Assembly (NCBI RefSeq): GCF_021155765.1 | Contig: NC_060117.1 | Location: 10,506,001-10,570,000 of the forward strand | Length of the DNA stretch: 64,000 nt | Direction of reading: 5' to 3' | DNA from: Diprion similis | Taxonomy: Eukaryota; Arthropoda; Insecta; Hymenoptera; Diprionidae | In this document: in pieces, positions 21,941 to 34,433 of the stretch | Layout: each line of letters begins with the position of its first letter | Numbering within the stretch: the first letter of the stretch is position 1 | Program-made: the position numbers and the translations under genes | The notes under the pieces: model-generated | The model's database searches: none | What the model was told of the DNA's origin: nothing | What the model saw: only the letters and a program-made list of their open reading frames with translations

Positions 21941-22001
21941 GTAGTATTATATCATACTATGATAATATTATATAATGCAAATCTTAACTAGAAAATTTCA
22001 G

Positions 22002-22344
22002 ATTGGATGAAACGCAAAATATCTCAAAACCGCGATTTGGTGGAACTAAAGGCACTGAGTACGAAAAGCTGTGCGAAAAAGTAGAGAGGAGGTTTCTGGA
22101 ACACTTGAGAGTGATAGAAATATTATCGGGTACGATTTTGGATGTGCAGGCTCCTTGTTGGTTTGATGATATGGTGCGATTCCGAGAAGAAATCAAAGAC
22201 TTAGAATTACTCATCGAAAATTTGATTACGAATGTATTCAAAACAGTGAGAAATATCGAAGAAGGAATACAGGCACTATATGGATTCTATAATTATACTC
22301 GTCGAGATAGTGTGAAGGCAATTTTTGATCGTAAGACGACCACT
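22002..22344 (+). CDS. Dnah2: Axonemal dynein heavy chain (DNAH2-like), exon d
   Basis: 343 bp from 'aatttcag' to 'accact|gtaagt'. It carries 'ETQNISKPRFGGTKG', 'LRVIEILSGTILDVQAPCWF', 'VRFREEIKDLELLIENLI' and 'VRNIEEGIQALYGFYNYTRR', typical of DHC_N1. One base completes the arginine codon split after exon c. Ends in phase 0. The intron between c and d is just 61 bp, against over 3.3 kb before c. Confidence 0.9.
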
Positions 22345-25300
22345 GTAAGTATTTGCATTCACTCTGCGGGAAAGCGTGTGAAAATTGCTCCCTCTAAGAA
22401 TCAATCATCCAATGATCTTATAACTCACACGGTCAGAAGATTGCTTCATACCCAACCTTCACCTTAAATCACTATATCCACACCTTGAACGGCATTCGCG
22501 CCGTATGGTGCACATTTTTATGGAGCCTGTAGCGGTACTGACGCCATACAGCGCACATCGATAACTTTGTGATTGGCTAGAATGATTTCCGCAAAATTTG
22601 TTACTCAAGGGTTTTCGAGGTCACTGTTTACGAATTTTTTCTCGGCAATGAGTAATTCAAAATAGCGAATCCAATATGGTGGACTAAGATACAATAATTC
22701 GCTCAATTCGCATAATAATTGGTTTTTAAGGGGTCTTAAAGGTATGGGTTGCGGTTCTGCCTCAAAATTTAGCAATTTAATGGCGGATCAAAACACCATA
22801 ATTAAAAGTACATATTTGCATTTTGGTCTACCTTATTGGACCCACCAATTTGAATTCTTGAATTTTTACCATAAATTCGTAATCAGCGATGAATTCCCTT
22901 GCTCCCACTTAACGACAATGAATAAAAATTTTAAACCAAGAACGACCTACTTTGCGATAAACTGGTAATATGTGAGTACGTTGCTGCTTACTCCTATACA
23001 GGCCCTTGTGAGAGTTGTTTAAATGGTTGAGGCCAATTTATACTAATAATGAAATGGGATAGGTGATCGTTCAAAATAAATGGTGAAATATGAATTAATC
23101 TGGTGAAAGATCAAGTATACTGTGGGAACAATTTTGTTGTGAAAGATGAACCATAGCAATGAATGATATTATACAGAAATCGGAGAGGATCAATTGAATT
23201 TATAAAATGTTTGAATTTATATCAAAGATCACGTCGACGAACGAATTTATATTCAAATGCAGAGAAGCTGCAGAACTAACTGAATTTGACCATTTACGCT
23301 ATTTAGAAAATGTTGGGTGTTATTAATGTAAAATGCCAAGAACATCTATGCTGAAAGATTATTATGCCTAGTAGGTCGTTTATTATTATATAGTATCTCT
23401 CTTTTTAGATTGAATGTAACTTATATCAATAATGTGACTTATGATAGATATCGGTTGATCGGTGAGACCACATGCCTGAACTGAGGCTTAAATCAATGAA
23501 TGATTATTATGGGTAGTCAGGCCAGGATGGTTACTCTTCTGAACGCATGATGTGCTGAGGTTTGACTTGGACGATGAAAAGTTTCATGCATGTGATTATA
23601 CAGATAACCGCACTATTAATATGGCTTTGAGCATTGATTTTTTTATAATTCGGAGAAACCATGCATTGGGCACCGAGCTGGAGAAAGAGAACGGAACCCC
23701 TGAATACCCAAGGGCGTTATCTATAACTCGGCACCAAATCTACTTGATTAAATTTATTTTTCAGTTTTGCTAGTAATTTAATATTGAATTTGCTTCGAGG
23801 GCAATATGTTTGTTTAATTAGTGGCTAGTGAAGCTTGCCAACAATTCTCATATTCTGATTGATATTTAAAGGACAAATTTTCAACAACATAGTGTAAATG
23901 ATAATCGTTAAACGCTGAAGAGAACTGCTCAAATTAACTTATGTTTAGATACGACGATCGACAAGATTGAGAGCCGTCGGGTCGCGTAAGTCAGTATTGA
24001 TGGTGCTACTGTACCTGAGCCTCACCTCGGTCTCGTTGAATTCAGAATTTCGATAGTTCTATTGACGAAATAGTTATTGTTCAAAATGTTCAATTTTGCA
24101 CTTGCGATTGACTAATACGGTTTGATTAAATTATTATTATATTTCGAAAGAATGATTGATTGTTAGTAGTAACGGATTATTATCAAAATCGAACACGTCA
24201 TAATACCTAGTCTATTGAATCAGGGCCAAACTTGATTTAATGTGGAAAATGGAATATTATGAAAATGTCTATTCCTGAAATAATTAGAGTTAGTGAAGAA
24301 CAGAAAGAGGAAGTACGTCAAGGTGTAATGCTATAAAAACAAATTATAATATACTATATCGAATGTCTGATTGTTGAGGGTGTACTATAGATTGGCTTTC
24401 AGCCTCAAAATTAGCGAAAAAAGTATCATCAATTGCAAATATGGGTGCAAATGATTTTATTTGAAAAATGGAAAAAATGATTTCCATTGCAAAAATTTGA
24501 AAAAAATAAATAACTTCTCCGAATAACGTATTTTTTGAAGACTCGACGTTATACACCTGCAAGTTATATTCAATACCTAGGAGATAGGCGTACATATGTC
24601 ATGAATATGGAACTGGCAACCTTAATTGTACCTACATCTATTTTATGTCCTTTACATGTGGTGTATAACTTACTTGAGTAGGATGTATAAAAGATATTGA
24701 TCTAATATGATTAATTAGTTTATCACGAGACGACACAAGCCGAACAATCGCAAAACTTTTCGGATATCGTTCCGATGTCATGTGTTGTGTGGAAAGTTTG
24801 CAATATAAACCGTAGGCAAGCGCATGCTGGAGCTGCAGATACATAATGCAAAAACGCAAGGTGTTGAGAAATTTTGCCCTCATAGTGCGAATTATACTTC
24901 ATATGACAAAATCATGGTTGGCAAGTTTTTCGTACTGCTCGAATTTTTTGTTTGTACGGTCGCATAAACAATACTTCAAATACAAAATACAGACAAAAAA
25001 AAGTGCGTGAATCTAGAGTTACATTGTGGTTTATCACGTAACAGATGCTTTGAAAATTCGATTCTCGAAACTTGTGGAGTATGCGTGGCGAAACCCACTT
25101 TTGAACAGTGCGGTAAACCGATATTGACGCTGTAAACCGCTGTCATTCAACGTAAACTATTTCACTCTAATCACATGTGCTGTCAGTGTCGACCTCGATG
25201 TTCTTACATTAAACTTTTCGTTACAGATTTTGATAGAAATAGAGTGTATTAAAAGTGATATCTGACTTGTGTAGCTACAGCTGTCACCTGAGCACGTAAT

Positions 25301-26582
25301 GTGTCTACACGGGTACTCGCGACATTCAGACTTGACAAACGTTGAAACCCACATAAATTCTGCACCTGTAATATAATCAACTATTACTAAGCTTGCCACA
25401 CTGTGGAACGAAAGTTTATCTGTGGAACACTGAAGGTACCAATGATGGCACGTCGAACTAAAAGTTTTACTGCTCACTCTCAATAATACAGTCCGTAAAA
25501 TTTAAATATTTGAGCATGCGCATGCGTCGAAAAAGTTCTAGCGTATAAGATGTAGGATTTTGATTATGCGCATCACCAACGTGCATATTGCACTGTTCGG
25601 AAGTAGGGCACTCATCATTCATTCCACAAGCTTCGAAATTGGAAATTTTCTTCGCAGGTTTTGCATCCTGGTGTTTTTAAATGCATGAGCGTAAAGTGGT
25701 AGTTTGTACACAATGCGTGCCATGGCCGCATGCGCAGAAGGAGATGTGCAGCTCCATTCAACAAGGTATACGTATACATCTGAACCTGCATTTTATTCTA
25801 CGCTTGTGTAACGGAGTATCCTCTCTTATATAACATTTGCAGGCACCGGGTGTTCTTTTGCGAAAGCAAGCGAGGGTTTTTGCACATCACTGGCGGAGCC
25901 AGAATAACAGGTCAGCATACTTTCCGGCCTTCTCGCATTACTAACAGTGTAGTGAAAATATTGTTGCATGATTTTTGAGATAGGTTACTTTCAGTACCTA
26001 TAAATAATTCAAAAAAAGAAGACTTTCAATGCCAATGTAACGAGAAATATTATCTACGACATATACTGATAGGCGATATATGACTCGTGTGATCACAGGA
26101 CTTACCTTTGTCTTGTGCCATTACTCGCACTCTCTCTGTATAATCCGGTATTCACACTTGTGTCACAGTACACAAGTATTTTAAATTATATTCCGCAGCG
26201 ATTAATTGAAACGATGATCAAAGGCAAAATTTTGGTATGTATTACTCTTTTACATAATCAGCTGAGAACAAGGGCAATTTTCACATGCTTACCCACCCTA
26301 CCTCTATTTATTTGATTGTCAGTGTTTGCTCATTGAGTATATCTGAAACGCAATATATAGGAAATCTATGACACAAAACCTCAGAAATTTGCGAAACATT
26401 CAAATGCTGATGAAGATTTCTTCGAAGTCAAACTTTTGACTGGCTTTCTTAGAATTTTCCAAAAAAAACTTTCTGAACATTCATTTCAAACTCATCTACT
26501 TTTGATATTGTAAAAATGAATTCGCAGTCCTCACAAACTCAAATCTATACATTTGTTCATCGCTACATTTATATGTGATCAG
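22345..26582 (+). other. Dynein intron (4.2 kb)
   Basis: No exon recognised. The part at about 22740-23075 is homologous to 31150-31445 elsewhere in the window, so it is a dispersed repeat. Several 'gcatgcgc' words occur at 25510-25570. The remainder is AT-rich without assignable structure. Confidence 0.6.
22740..23075 (+). repeat. Dispersed repeat, copy 1
   Basis: 'ctcccacttaacgacaatga', 'actcctatacaggccctt' and 'ataggtgatcgttc' match 'ctcccacgtaacggcaatga', 'cagtccagtacagggct' and 'ataggtgattgttc' at 31270-31445, same orientation and roughly 70-75% alike by eye. Superfamily unknown. Confidence 0.5.
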
Positions 26583-27102
26583 GTATGGAAGATGTTTGCT
26601 GACGAAATTCAAGATACCAAACAAGAAATTCTCGAAGAAAAAGAAGAGTATCCCTCCATGATACCGTACTTTGCTGGTAGAGCACTGAGCATGCGGCTTA
26701 GAGTTGCTAAGTTGGAAAATATGAAGAAATGTTTCGATGATGCTGAATGGTTGAGTTATTGCAGTATGAGCAACGAAGTAACTGAGCAGTATGAGAAACT
26801 AGTCCATTCAATCCAAGATACAGTTACTGATTTGTTTTACAAATGGATTGACGATGTTGGGGAAGATGTGCACAAACGATTGGACATATATTTAATGAGG
26901 CCAAGCGGAAACAAGACAGGTTTAATAGAGTGCAACATAGATCCAATGATTTTGAATACCTGCCACGAAGCCAAATACTGGATAATGTGGAAATTCAAAA
27001 TTCCGATATCTATACAAATCATATTCGACAAGTGGCCCACACTAAACTTTGTGTATGAAAGTGTGCTTTCAGTTATCCTAGCCTACAACAAAATTATAGA
27101 AG
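26583..27102 (+). CDS. Dnah2: Axonemal dynein heavy chain (DNAH2-like), exon e
   Basis: 520 bp from 'gtgatcag|gtatgg' to 'gaag|gtcagt', phase 0 in and phase 1 out. It encodes 'VWKMFADEIQDTKQEILEEK', 'IPYFAGRALSMRLRVAKLEN' and 'CHEAKYWIMWKFKIPISIQI', with an acidic coiled-coil-like start, all consistent with the end of the DHC_N1 tail in the DNAH2 group. The next exon was not found within the remaining 36.9 kb, so the downstream intron is at least that long, or the gene is broken here. Confidence 0.88.
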
Positions 27103-27473
27103 GTCAGTAGTGTATTCATACTATCCTTATCTTTTTAATTACTCTTATGCATGATCTTGACTAACAGAGGGAATTCCACATATAAGGTACAAGAGCAAAT
27201 AGCGCACGTAACGTTGGTCGATCAAAGAAGCAGCCTGTGGCTGGTAAAGTGGCGAGATAAAATCACATAACCCGTCTTATGCAGAGATGAAATTAAGTAG
27301 TACCGTTAATTACAGCAGGAAACTTTACAACTTTCGTATTGTTGAGAATTAGGCTAGATCAGCGGATACTCTCGTGATGCCGTCTTCCCTCATATTGGTT
27401 GGTGATCTACGACTGATAAACATACATATAGTTATTGAAGTTCTCGATTCATCATTATTGGTTCTGATGTAGC
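27103..27473 (+). other. Intron start, no gene seen
   Basis: Donor 'gtcagtag' followed by AT-rich unassigned sequence. Confidence 0.5.
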
Positions 27474-27829
27474 CAGCGTTGGGCATTTTTTTAATTAATT
27501 ATATCCTAATTACTAATTACAAGTATACTTTGTAATTAAAGTAATTTGTAATTAAAAATAAAGAAAATAACTAATCACAAATTTGATTTGTAATAAGAAG
27601 AAAAAACAATACTAATTACATTTTTAATTCATAATTAGAAAAATTTCAATTACGAATTACGGATGTAATTAGAATCGATTTTTTTTAATTACAAATTACA
27701 AACGTGATTAGTATCGAATTCTTTCCTGATTACAAATGAAAATTGTAATTAGAATCGAATTTTTCTGTGATTAAATTTTCTGAATGTAATTGATATCAAT
27801 TTTCGAAATAATTGCAATCGTACTTGGGG
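27474..27829. mobile_element. AATTAC-repeat element, one end (hAT-like MITE, partial)
   Basis: Starts 'cagcgttgggca', the end type of the complete copy at 30707-30951, then about 300 bp of diverged 'gtaatta/taattac' units separated by 'gaatcgaatttt'. The other end is missing: the 2.67-kb element begins at 27834 and this sequence does not resume after it. Confidence 0.55.
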
Positions 27830-27833
27830 TATA

Positions 27834-30506
27834 CTGGGAGAATCTCTAGAAACTATACATGAACTGCGCATGCACGAGTTTTAATCGGCCGTCCGTGCAG
27901 GCTGGCCACTCTAAGTCTTCTCTGTTAAACTCTGTTTCTATCGGCGAAGTAGTTCACATGCATTTTTAAGGTTAGAACATAAAGTAATTGAGGTTCTAAG
28001 TAACTTGAAAAAGCTTGGGAAGCATTTTTTATTGAGTCGGAAAGTCTTGGAAGAACGGTCGGAATATAATGCTGTTGCCTTTTAAAATTCGTCTTATTCG
28101 ATTGAAACAAGAAATCTGTTTAAATGTTGGGTGCTTGGAAGAAACAAAGCAGGTAGGCGCGGACAATTTGTTAAATCATTTTCATCACTTCATATATTAA
28201 GAATAACAATGAAATTTTTTTCTATCAACAGAAAATACAGCCAAAATGATTGCATCTCTGCTGTTATCTGATATCTGCTTTTCCTATTGAATTCATGACG
28301 TACGCAGAGATTACCGCCATTTTTGTTGGTTGGCGAAGGAAGTTGTGGGTCTTGCGATCTCTTTTAATTTGGAATTTAATTTTAAAAAAATCTAACCCGA
28401 AGAGCAAAACTCAGAAACGTTCTGTGACACAAGTTGGAAATCAACATTATCAAAATCCGTCTCACAATCAGTGTCATAATTAACTTAAAGGATAACCATA
28501 TTTTAGAGTAATGTTCAAAACATTGATATAAAGATATCTACTTATCGAATTGAAGATTGTACCCCTTGTTCCTTTGAAACTAATAAATATCTAATTTTCG
28601 AAGAAGTTCATGAAAATATTTACTTAAACCTGAATCCAATACATTATATTCTTCATAGTGCTCCGAACATCATCCAGTAACATGAATATCCGGAAGGAAT
28701 CCCTCGGTCGCAGAAACCATTATAAAATTCTTTGTTTCCAACTTGTGCCGCTAGATAACTCTTGCGTTGCGGGTTCCATTTCCAATCTCAGGGTGAGTTT
28801 TTTTGTTTCGAGCAGTGCTAACATGGGTGCAGAAATAATTGTAATAATTGATGATTCACAAACTTTCAGTCTCAGTGAAGGACGATTGTAAGAGTGTAAA
28901 AGTGAATCTGATTTCAAGCTATGAATAAGTTACAGAATAACTCCCTGATAGCAAGTAAATAACTCCTATTGTAGACCGAGTGATCATTTGTATCGTGTAC
29001 TAGTAAATGAATGCATTCTGTAAACGTTGTTGGGGTTGAATGAAACTGAAGCACGGATGATAGCTGTAACCAACTATTTAGATGATACCGTCAATTAATA
29101 TTGATTTTAGACATTTTCTACTGAAGTTATCCAAAATTTGTGGATTGAGATTGGTTTAATTCACCTATCAAAACTTGTCACTAGAATCTGATTCAAGACT
29201 TAAAAGACTATTCATCTGATTTGAATATTGACGAGAGTAAGAAATAAAATCTTAAAACTGAATCGAATAAAATTTGAAAAATAATGCGGGCCAATAATAC
29301 TGCTTGTATTACAATGGCGCACGGAATTCCTCTGTAAAATTAGTTAGCAGCAACGGGTAAATAACAAACTTGTTACTATTGGCTCAATTAATCTAAAGTG
29401 ATAGAATATTCAGACACCATAATCTGTAGCGTGTCGTGTTCTTCAATTTTGCCTCGACTGATGTTTAGAAGATGGCGATGACCTGAAAAAATTCTCTCGG
29501 GTACCTGTTGTCTGATGGAACAACGGAACAACCAGGTTCGATGGTTGGAATGGTGGCACCAATCGAGAAACTAGGGTCCTTACCACCAAAACGTTTTGTC
29601 CATCAGTTAAGGTATGATTTTCCTCCTATTAACCAAACTTGAAACTTTGAGTCTTGTAAACGACAATTTTTTATCATTGAACATATGTTAAAATATTGTA
29701 TTATGCAAAGATCACAGAAATTTACTTGCACGCTTCGATGCTTGACAACTTCAGTCTGGCTTCAACGATGGCTTGTTTTCCACCTGAAAATATTGAAAGT
29801 TATTATTATTAAAAAAGAGCTTTTAATTGTTTGGGATCCCGCTAATTTTCAATAAATCGCGACAGAAAAACGAATTGCTACTTTTTGTACTTCGAAGCTT
29901 CGTGTTTTAAGATACACAATTTCTTTTATTCCTCTTTACTGATGTTATTTATTTATTTTATATTCGTCGGCACTGATTACTGGCTTCCGAAGCACCGCAC
30001 TGTAACAAATCTACTCCGCAGCTACCTTCTACTGGGTTACAACAATACATTTATTTTTCATTTTATGTAAATGAAGAATCTGTTTAAAATAAACTATATT
30101 TTCACTTACCTGCCTCAGTTTGTCTAGACTCCCACTCGTTAATGACGTTCCACATTCAATTTCAGATTTCTCGTTCCAATAAATAACTAATCCAATTTGT
30201 GTAGCTTTGGATATTTGTTTCTCCACTGACACCTTTATTGTGTCGATTAAATGTCTTCTAATATCAACCACAGTATTGCTGAATGACAGTTTTCGTTGAA
30301 AATTCACGCTTAATAGGAATAGATATCAACATAATCTCAATGCGTTACTTCAGGCGTGAGAGATTCACAGCCTTGTCACATTTCGTGTACGTTGGTCGCC
30401 TCGGTTAGCTGACGAAAATAACGCCACGGGGCGATTTCGCCGACCAATGAGATTGAATTATTTGGCGCATGCGCAGTTCTTGTATAGTTTCTAGATATCC
30501 TCTAGG
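27834..30506 (+). mobile_element. Unclassified 2.67-kb TIR element, copy A
   Basis: Bounded by imperfect terminal inverted repeats of about 40 bp ('tctctagaaactatacatga' on the left, its counterpart inverted on the right) and flanked by tata on both sides (27830-27833 and 30507-30510). Collinear with copies B and C along its whole length. On the - strand a frame at 30307-30110 ending 'GSLDKLRQ' and followed by a consensus donor is conserved in copy B, which hints at a spliced gene. Other frames are short and broken. No transposase motif recognised. Confidence 0.8.
30110..30307 (-). pseudogene. Conserved putative first exon of the 2.67-kb element (copy A)
   Basis: Begins ATG, codes for 'SFSNTVVDIRRHLIDTI', 'EKQISKATQIGLVIYW' and 'GTSLTSGSLDKLRQ', and stops at a splice-donor-like 'cag|gtaagt'. 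The equivalent frame in copy B (37183-37380) differs by scattered amino-acid changes while keeping length and donor. Function unknown; it does not look like DDE, HUH or tyrosine recombinase sequence. Confidence 0.4.
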
Positions 30507-30706
30507 TATATGAGTTATTCTAACGATATATGAGTGACTCCAAGCGTATATAGGTCATTAAATACAACTATAAATAATTTAGATAATTTTTCAGTTATCA
30601 CAATGAAATTCGACTGACTTCTGAGCTCACTTCGATGCTGCATGTACAGCATAACTGATTTGACTGAATATTACTTCAAAAATATTGTGGGAATGTAATT
30701 AAATTA

Positions 30707-30951
30707 CAATGTTGGGCATCACAAATTAATTTGTGTAATTAATTTCATAGAAATTACTAATTACATTCGTAATTTGTAATTAGAAGAAGAAGCGATACTA
30801 ATTGCATTTTTAATTTGTAATTGAAATTTTTCTGATAACAAATTGAGATGGTATGTAATTAGTATTTTGTTCTGTCAGTTACAAATTACTAATGTAATTT
30901 GTAATTTTCAAGTAATTCATCACACAAAGTAATTGGTGGTGCCCAACACTG
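30707..30951. mobile_element. AATTAC-repeat MITE, complete copy (hAT-like ends)
   Basis: 245 bp with ends 'caatgttgggcatca' and, inverted, 'cagtgttgggcacca' (13 of 15 alike). The interior is built of 'taattac/gtaatta' units. The CAGTGTTGGGCA-type end resembles hAT MITEs, but no clear 8-bp target duplication is visible. Confidence 0.6.
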
Positions 30952-31894
30952 CGCTAGTACGGTCGGTAACCCACGTCTTTGTGAGATGTTTCTGCGATAC
31001 TAAAACAATTTTCACGCACAGAAATTTCAGAAACCACTTTCGTCGAAACCTTTCAGGGATTCATTTTTCATTCGTATAAAACATAAAATTTATACATCAG
31101 TGAACTATAGGTCTTTGAAGTATCTGATTACGATTATGTACTCAGAATTAATAAATTCAAAGTGAGGGATCCCATATGGTGGTCATTTTTGACTAAATTG
31201 CACTTTTTTTTACAATTTACCTATGCTAGGTGGTGGTGAAATGTGAAAGAGCGGTGGTTATAAATGATTAAAATTGATCGAGGCTACTCCCACGTAACGG
31301 CAATGAATAAAATTTATAAACTAAAAAAAACTTATCTTCCGATACCCCTGTGTCCGGGATAGTATTACTGCAGTCCAGTACAGGGCTGTAAAAGTTGTTT
31401 GAACAGTGAGAGATAATTTATATTAACTATAGGTGATTGTTCTGAAAAAAAAATGCCTAAAGTATTTCAATCTGATGAAAATCGAAACATATTCTGAAAA
31501 CAATTTGTGAAGTGAAAGGAACATATACAATATGAACATAAAATTGTATCTTTGACACTTGAAATATAACGTGAATTTTCGTCAATGGTAAACGCCAGGG
31601 ATGCCAACTCAAAACTCTCATGATCTAGTGAGAATGCGTTCAGCCACACCCTCTCTGTGCTAGCTTTAGTCTGTTCGATCTCGAGAATAGCTGGCGTGCG
31701 TGGAAATTGAACTTAACTAGAGATCACGTAGAATTTGATCGCTGGAAACATTTAATTGATTGGACAGAAAAGTATAATGAATCAGTTTGATCGTGTGCAG
31801 AATTTATTCTGTAAATATTAATGGAGAATCAATGAATATTATTTTAATATTAGATGCTTTATTTTTAAAAAAATAATTTAATCCTGCGAATAAA
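30952..31894. other. No gene seen; contains dispersed repeat copy 2
   Basis: About 31150-31445 matches the intronic repeat at 22740-23075. The rest is AT-rich. Confidence 0.5.
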
Positions 31895-32800
31895 TCAGGT
31901 TTATTAATTATTGTCTGATTTGACTTGCAATAAATTTATCACGAATTGAGTCACTCGTAAGATGTTTTTGACAAATCGTTTGAACAACAAAAGAATTACC
32001 GATTACAATCAATTTTCAATGGTCATCTTGTAACACAATGAAGCTACATTAATAATTTGTGTTACCCGTAGTTGCGATTAAACGAGGAATAATGAATAGA
32101 TGGTTGAGAAAACTTTTCGGATTGAAATGATGGATCACCAACAAATAGATTATTTACAAATAATAGTAAGAAGCCAAGAGAATCGATTTTTGGATGGTTG
32201 TCGTGGCCATTTTCAAACGTTAGTCCCTCGATGAGCCTCTCCAATATACTTAAACTGCAGCGAAGTATCTTCCTGGAGTTGTATACCTCGATAAAATAGT
32301 CAAGTCACTCGATGAGTCTTGACGATACACTTAAGCTGCAGCGAAGCAACCTTCTGGGGTTGTGTACCTCGATGAGAATCAATCAAGTCCCTCGATAAGG
32401 TATTCAACCCCAGAAAGCTGTTTCGCTGCGGCTCCAGTGTATTAACAAGGCTCATCGAGGGACTAATGTCTGAAAATGGCCGACACAGTCGACCAAAAAT
32501 CAATTCTCTTGGATTTCTTACTATTATTTTCAAATTAAACGATTTGTTAGTAATTCATCATTTAAATCCGAAGAGTTTGCTCATTCATTTAATCATTAGT
32601 TACTGTTTAATCACAACTACGTGTAACACAAATTACTAATATAGCTTAATTGTATTAGAAGGTGATTATTCATCATTCAATGTTATCGGTCATCATTTGT
32701 TTGTTCCAACGATTCCACAAAAACATCTCACAAATTACTTGATTCTTGACAAATTGATTGCAAGTCAAACCTAACTTTAATCACAAATTTTATGGATTAA
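31895..32800. mobile_element. Large foldback element (arms ~400 bp)
   Basis: The left arm (about 31895-32295) and right arm (about 32385-32800) are inverted copies. They share 'aatttgtgttac(c/a)cgtagtt', 'aataatagtaagaa(g/a)(c)ccaa', 'ggccattttca(a/g)ac(g/a)tta' and 'gtccctcgatgagcc'. The ~90-bp spacer holds one extra unit with 'ctgcagcgaag' and 'ctggggttg', also present in both arms. No coding. Ends and TSD unclear. Confidence 0.75.
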
Positions 32801-33156
32801 CTTAAATCATTTTCCTCACCTCATAGAATTTTCCCGCGACTCCACTTATTCATAAGATTAACTTTTTTTTTAATAATGCACCCGATATCAAAATGACAGT
32901 GGTTGATTTTCCGCAAATGTTAACAGAATAATTTCTGCACACGAAAAAACTAACTCGTTGTACTTTTGTTCCTACAGAAAATCGCAGCATGATTTAAATA
33001 CAGATTAACTGCAAAAGGATAGTTCAGGCATTTACGTCAATTTATAAATATAATCGTAGTATATTTTTTATAGATATCATGAATTGGTTAGAATTTGTCT
33101 GATCAATTGATAATGGTAAGTCTTTTCCCAAATAATCAATAATTTTGCAATGCACA
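32801..33156. other. No gene seen
   Basis: AT-rich, unassigned. Confidence 0.4.
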
Positions 33157-33610
33157 TCTATACTAATATTACAAAGACCTAAAATTTGTGCATTTGTGTG
33201 TGTGTGTGTGTGTGTGTGTGTGGGGGGGGGGGATCTCTGGAACTACTGAAGCTATTTTAAAAATTCTTTCACTAATCAAAAGTTACACTATCCCGGAGGA
33301 ACATAGGCAATAACTCATTTCAACAAAATAGTGAATTTCGTGACAAGAGAATAATCGACTTTTATTCCTGTGTTACACATAGGACTTTATTTCTAATTCG
33401 ACTTTGGCCACATTATGAACTTGAAAAGAGGAAGTCAATGTATATTTCACAATATTGGGTCTTAAATATGGAATGTAGACAGATAATGAAAAAAATTCGT
33501 TTTTAAAAATGCATACGATTAGTATATGGGTGTAGATCGGTGAGAGTTGGGAGAGGTAGCAGGTCCAGGGCCGCATGCCCTGGTAGGGGTAGGGGGGCGA
33601 AGCCCCAGGG
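33157..33610 (+). mobile_element. Non-autonomous Helitron-like element
   Basis: Begins TCTATACTAATATTACAAAG, the well-known 5' end of many insect Helitron-type elements, followed by a (GT)n tract (33195-33222), a run of G, and 'tctctggaactactgaagct', a second hallmark of these elements. Near the 3' side lies the GC-rich hairpin 'ggggcgaagcccc' (33594-33606). A terminal CTAG was not found, so the 3' limit is uncertain. Confidence 0.5.
33195..33232. repeat. (GT)n microsatellite followed by G-run
   Basis: About 14 GT units pass directly into about 11 G. Confidence 0.9.
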
Positions 33611-33821
33611 TGTCAAAGGCGTGGAGCACCTCACCTGAGAACTTACGTATTTCAAAATAGAACAAAGTTCAAAAACAAAATAGAAATACAATAAAAAAAC
33701 ATAGTCTGGCATTTTTAGAATTAACAGTTGACAGCTGTGTGTTTTTTCTCTTTCTTCCTTTTTCTGTTTCTTCCTCTCTTTTTAAACGTTATGACCAAGT
33801 CGGTATTTGCCGTGCTCGCTG

Positions 33822-34082
33822 AGGTTGGATTTTCACGGGAAGCAAAATGCTGCGGCAGCGGGCAGCGCGAACCCTGTGACAAAAAAAAGTTGTCCATGAA
33901 AATGTATCAGCAGCGGCAGCAAAACGCTGCCCGACGAGTGGCTCTCTGACCGGCAGCGCCAATAACAGAAACGGGCACCATTTTACTGCCGCTGCCGACA
34001 CATTTTCACAGTCAGTTTTTCGCTGTCGCAGCATCGCACTGTCTGCTGCTGCGGTATTTGGCTGTCAGTGAAAATCCAGCCT
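33822..34082. mobile_element. GC-rich foldback MITE (~260 bp)
   Basis: Ends 'aggttggattttcac' and, inverted, 'aggctggattttcac'. Inner arms repeat 'atgaaaatgt' plus '(c)agcggcagc' on the left and 'gccgctgcc' plus 'acattttca' on the right. Interior is rich in CTGCYGC units, in contrast to the AT-rich flanks. No coding. Confidence 0.65.
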
Positions 34083-34281
34083 AACACGCTATAGCACAAG
34101 CGCCAACTGGAGGCCGAGCCAAAGAATCATATTATAGTTAATTAAATAGCGTGCCTTTTTCCCCACTTCCTGTTACACATTTTCGTCGCACCTACGAAAT
34201 TAGTCTGACTTAATGCCACACAGCAAGAGGTAAGATGTTACACATCGATTTTTAACGTATAGTATCATATGTGCCGCAAAC

Positions 34282-34313
34282 CTCATTTTTCCCGCGTTTG
34301 CGGGAAAAATGAG
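34282..34313. repeat. Perfect hairpin, 14-bp stem, 4-nt loop
   Basis: 'ctcatttttcccgc', loop 'gttt', then its exact reverse complement; the stem continues with few mismatches to about 34277-34318. Function unknown; no T-run or gene next to it. Confidence 0.85.
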
Positions 34314-34433
34314 ATTTGTTGCTAATTCTCAGTACGAGTTGTAGGCGAGTGCGCACGCGCGAGCCGAATACAAGTACTAAGAATATCACACAAGGTGTAA
34401 AAAGTCCCTCCCCCGTGGCACACACGATATTTT

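Noticed and set aside
24344-24883. Two - strand frames (83 and 81 codons) in the dynein intron
   Set aside because: Short, in AT-rich DNA, with no motif, splice context or similarity to other parts of the window.
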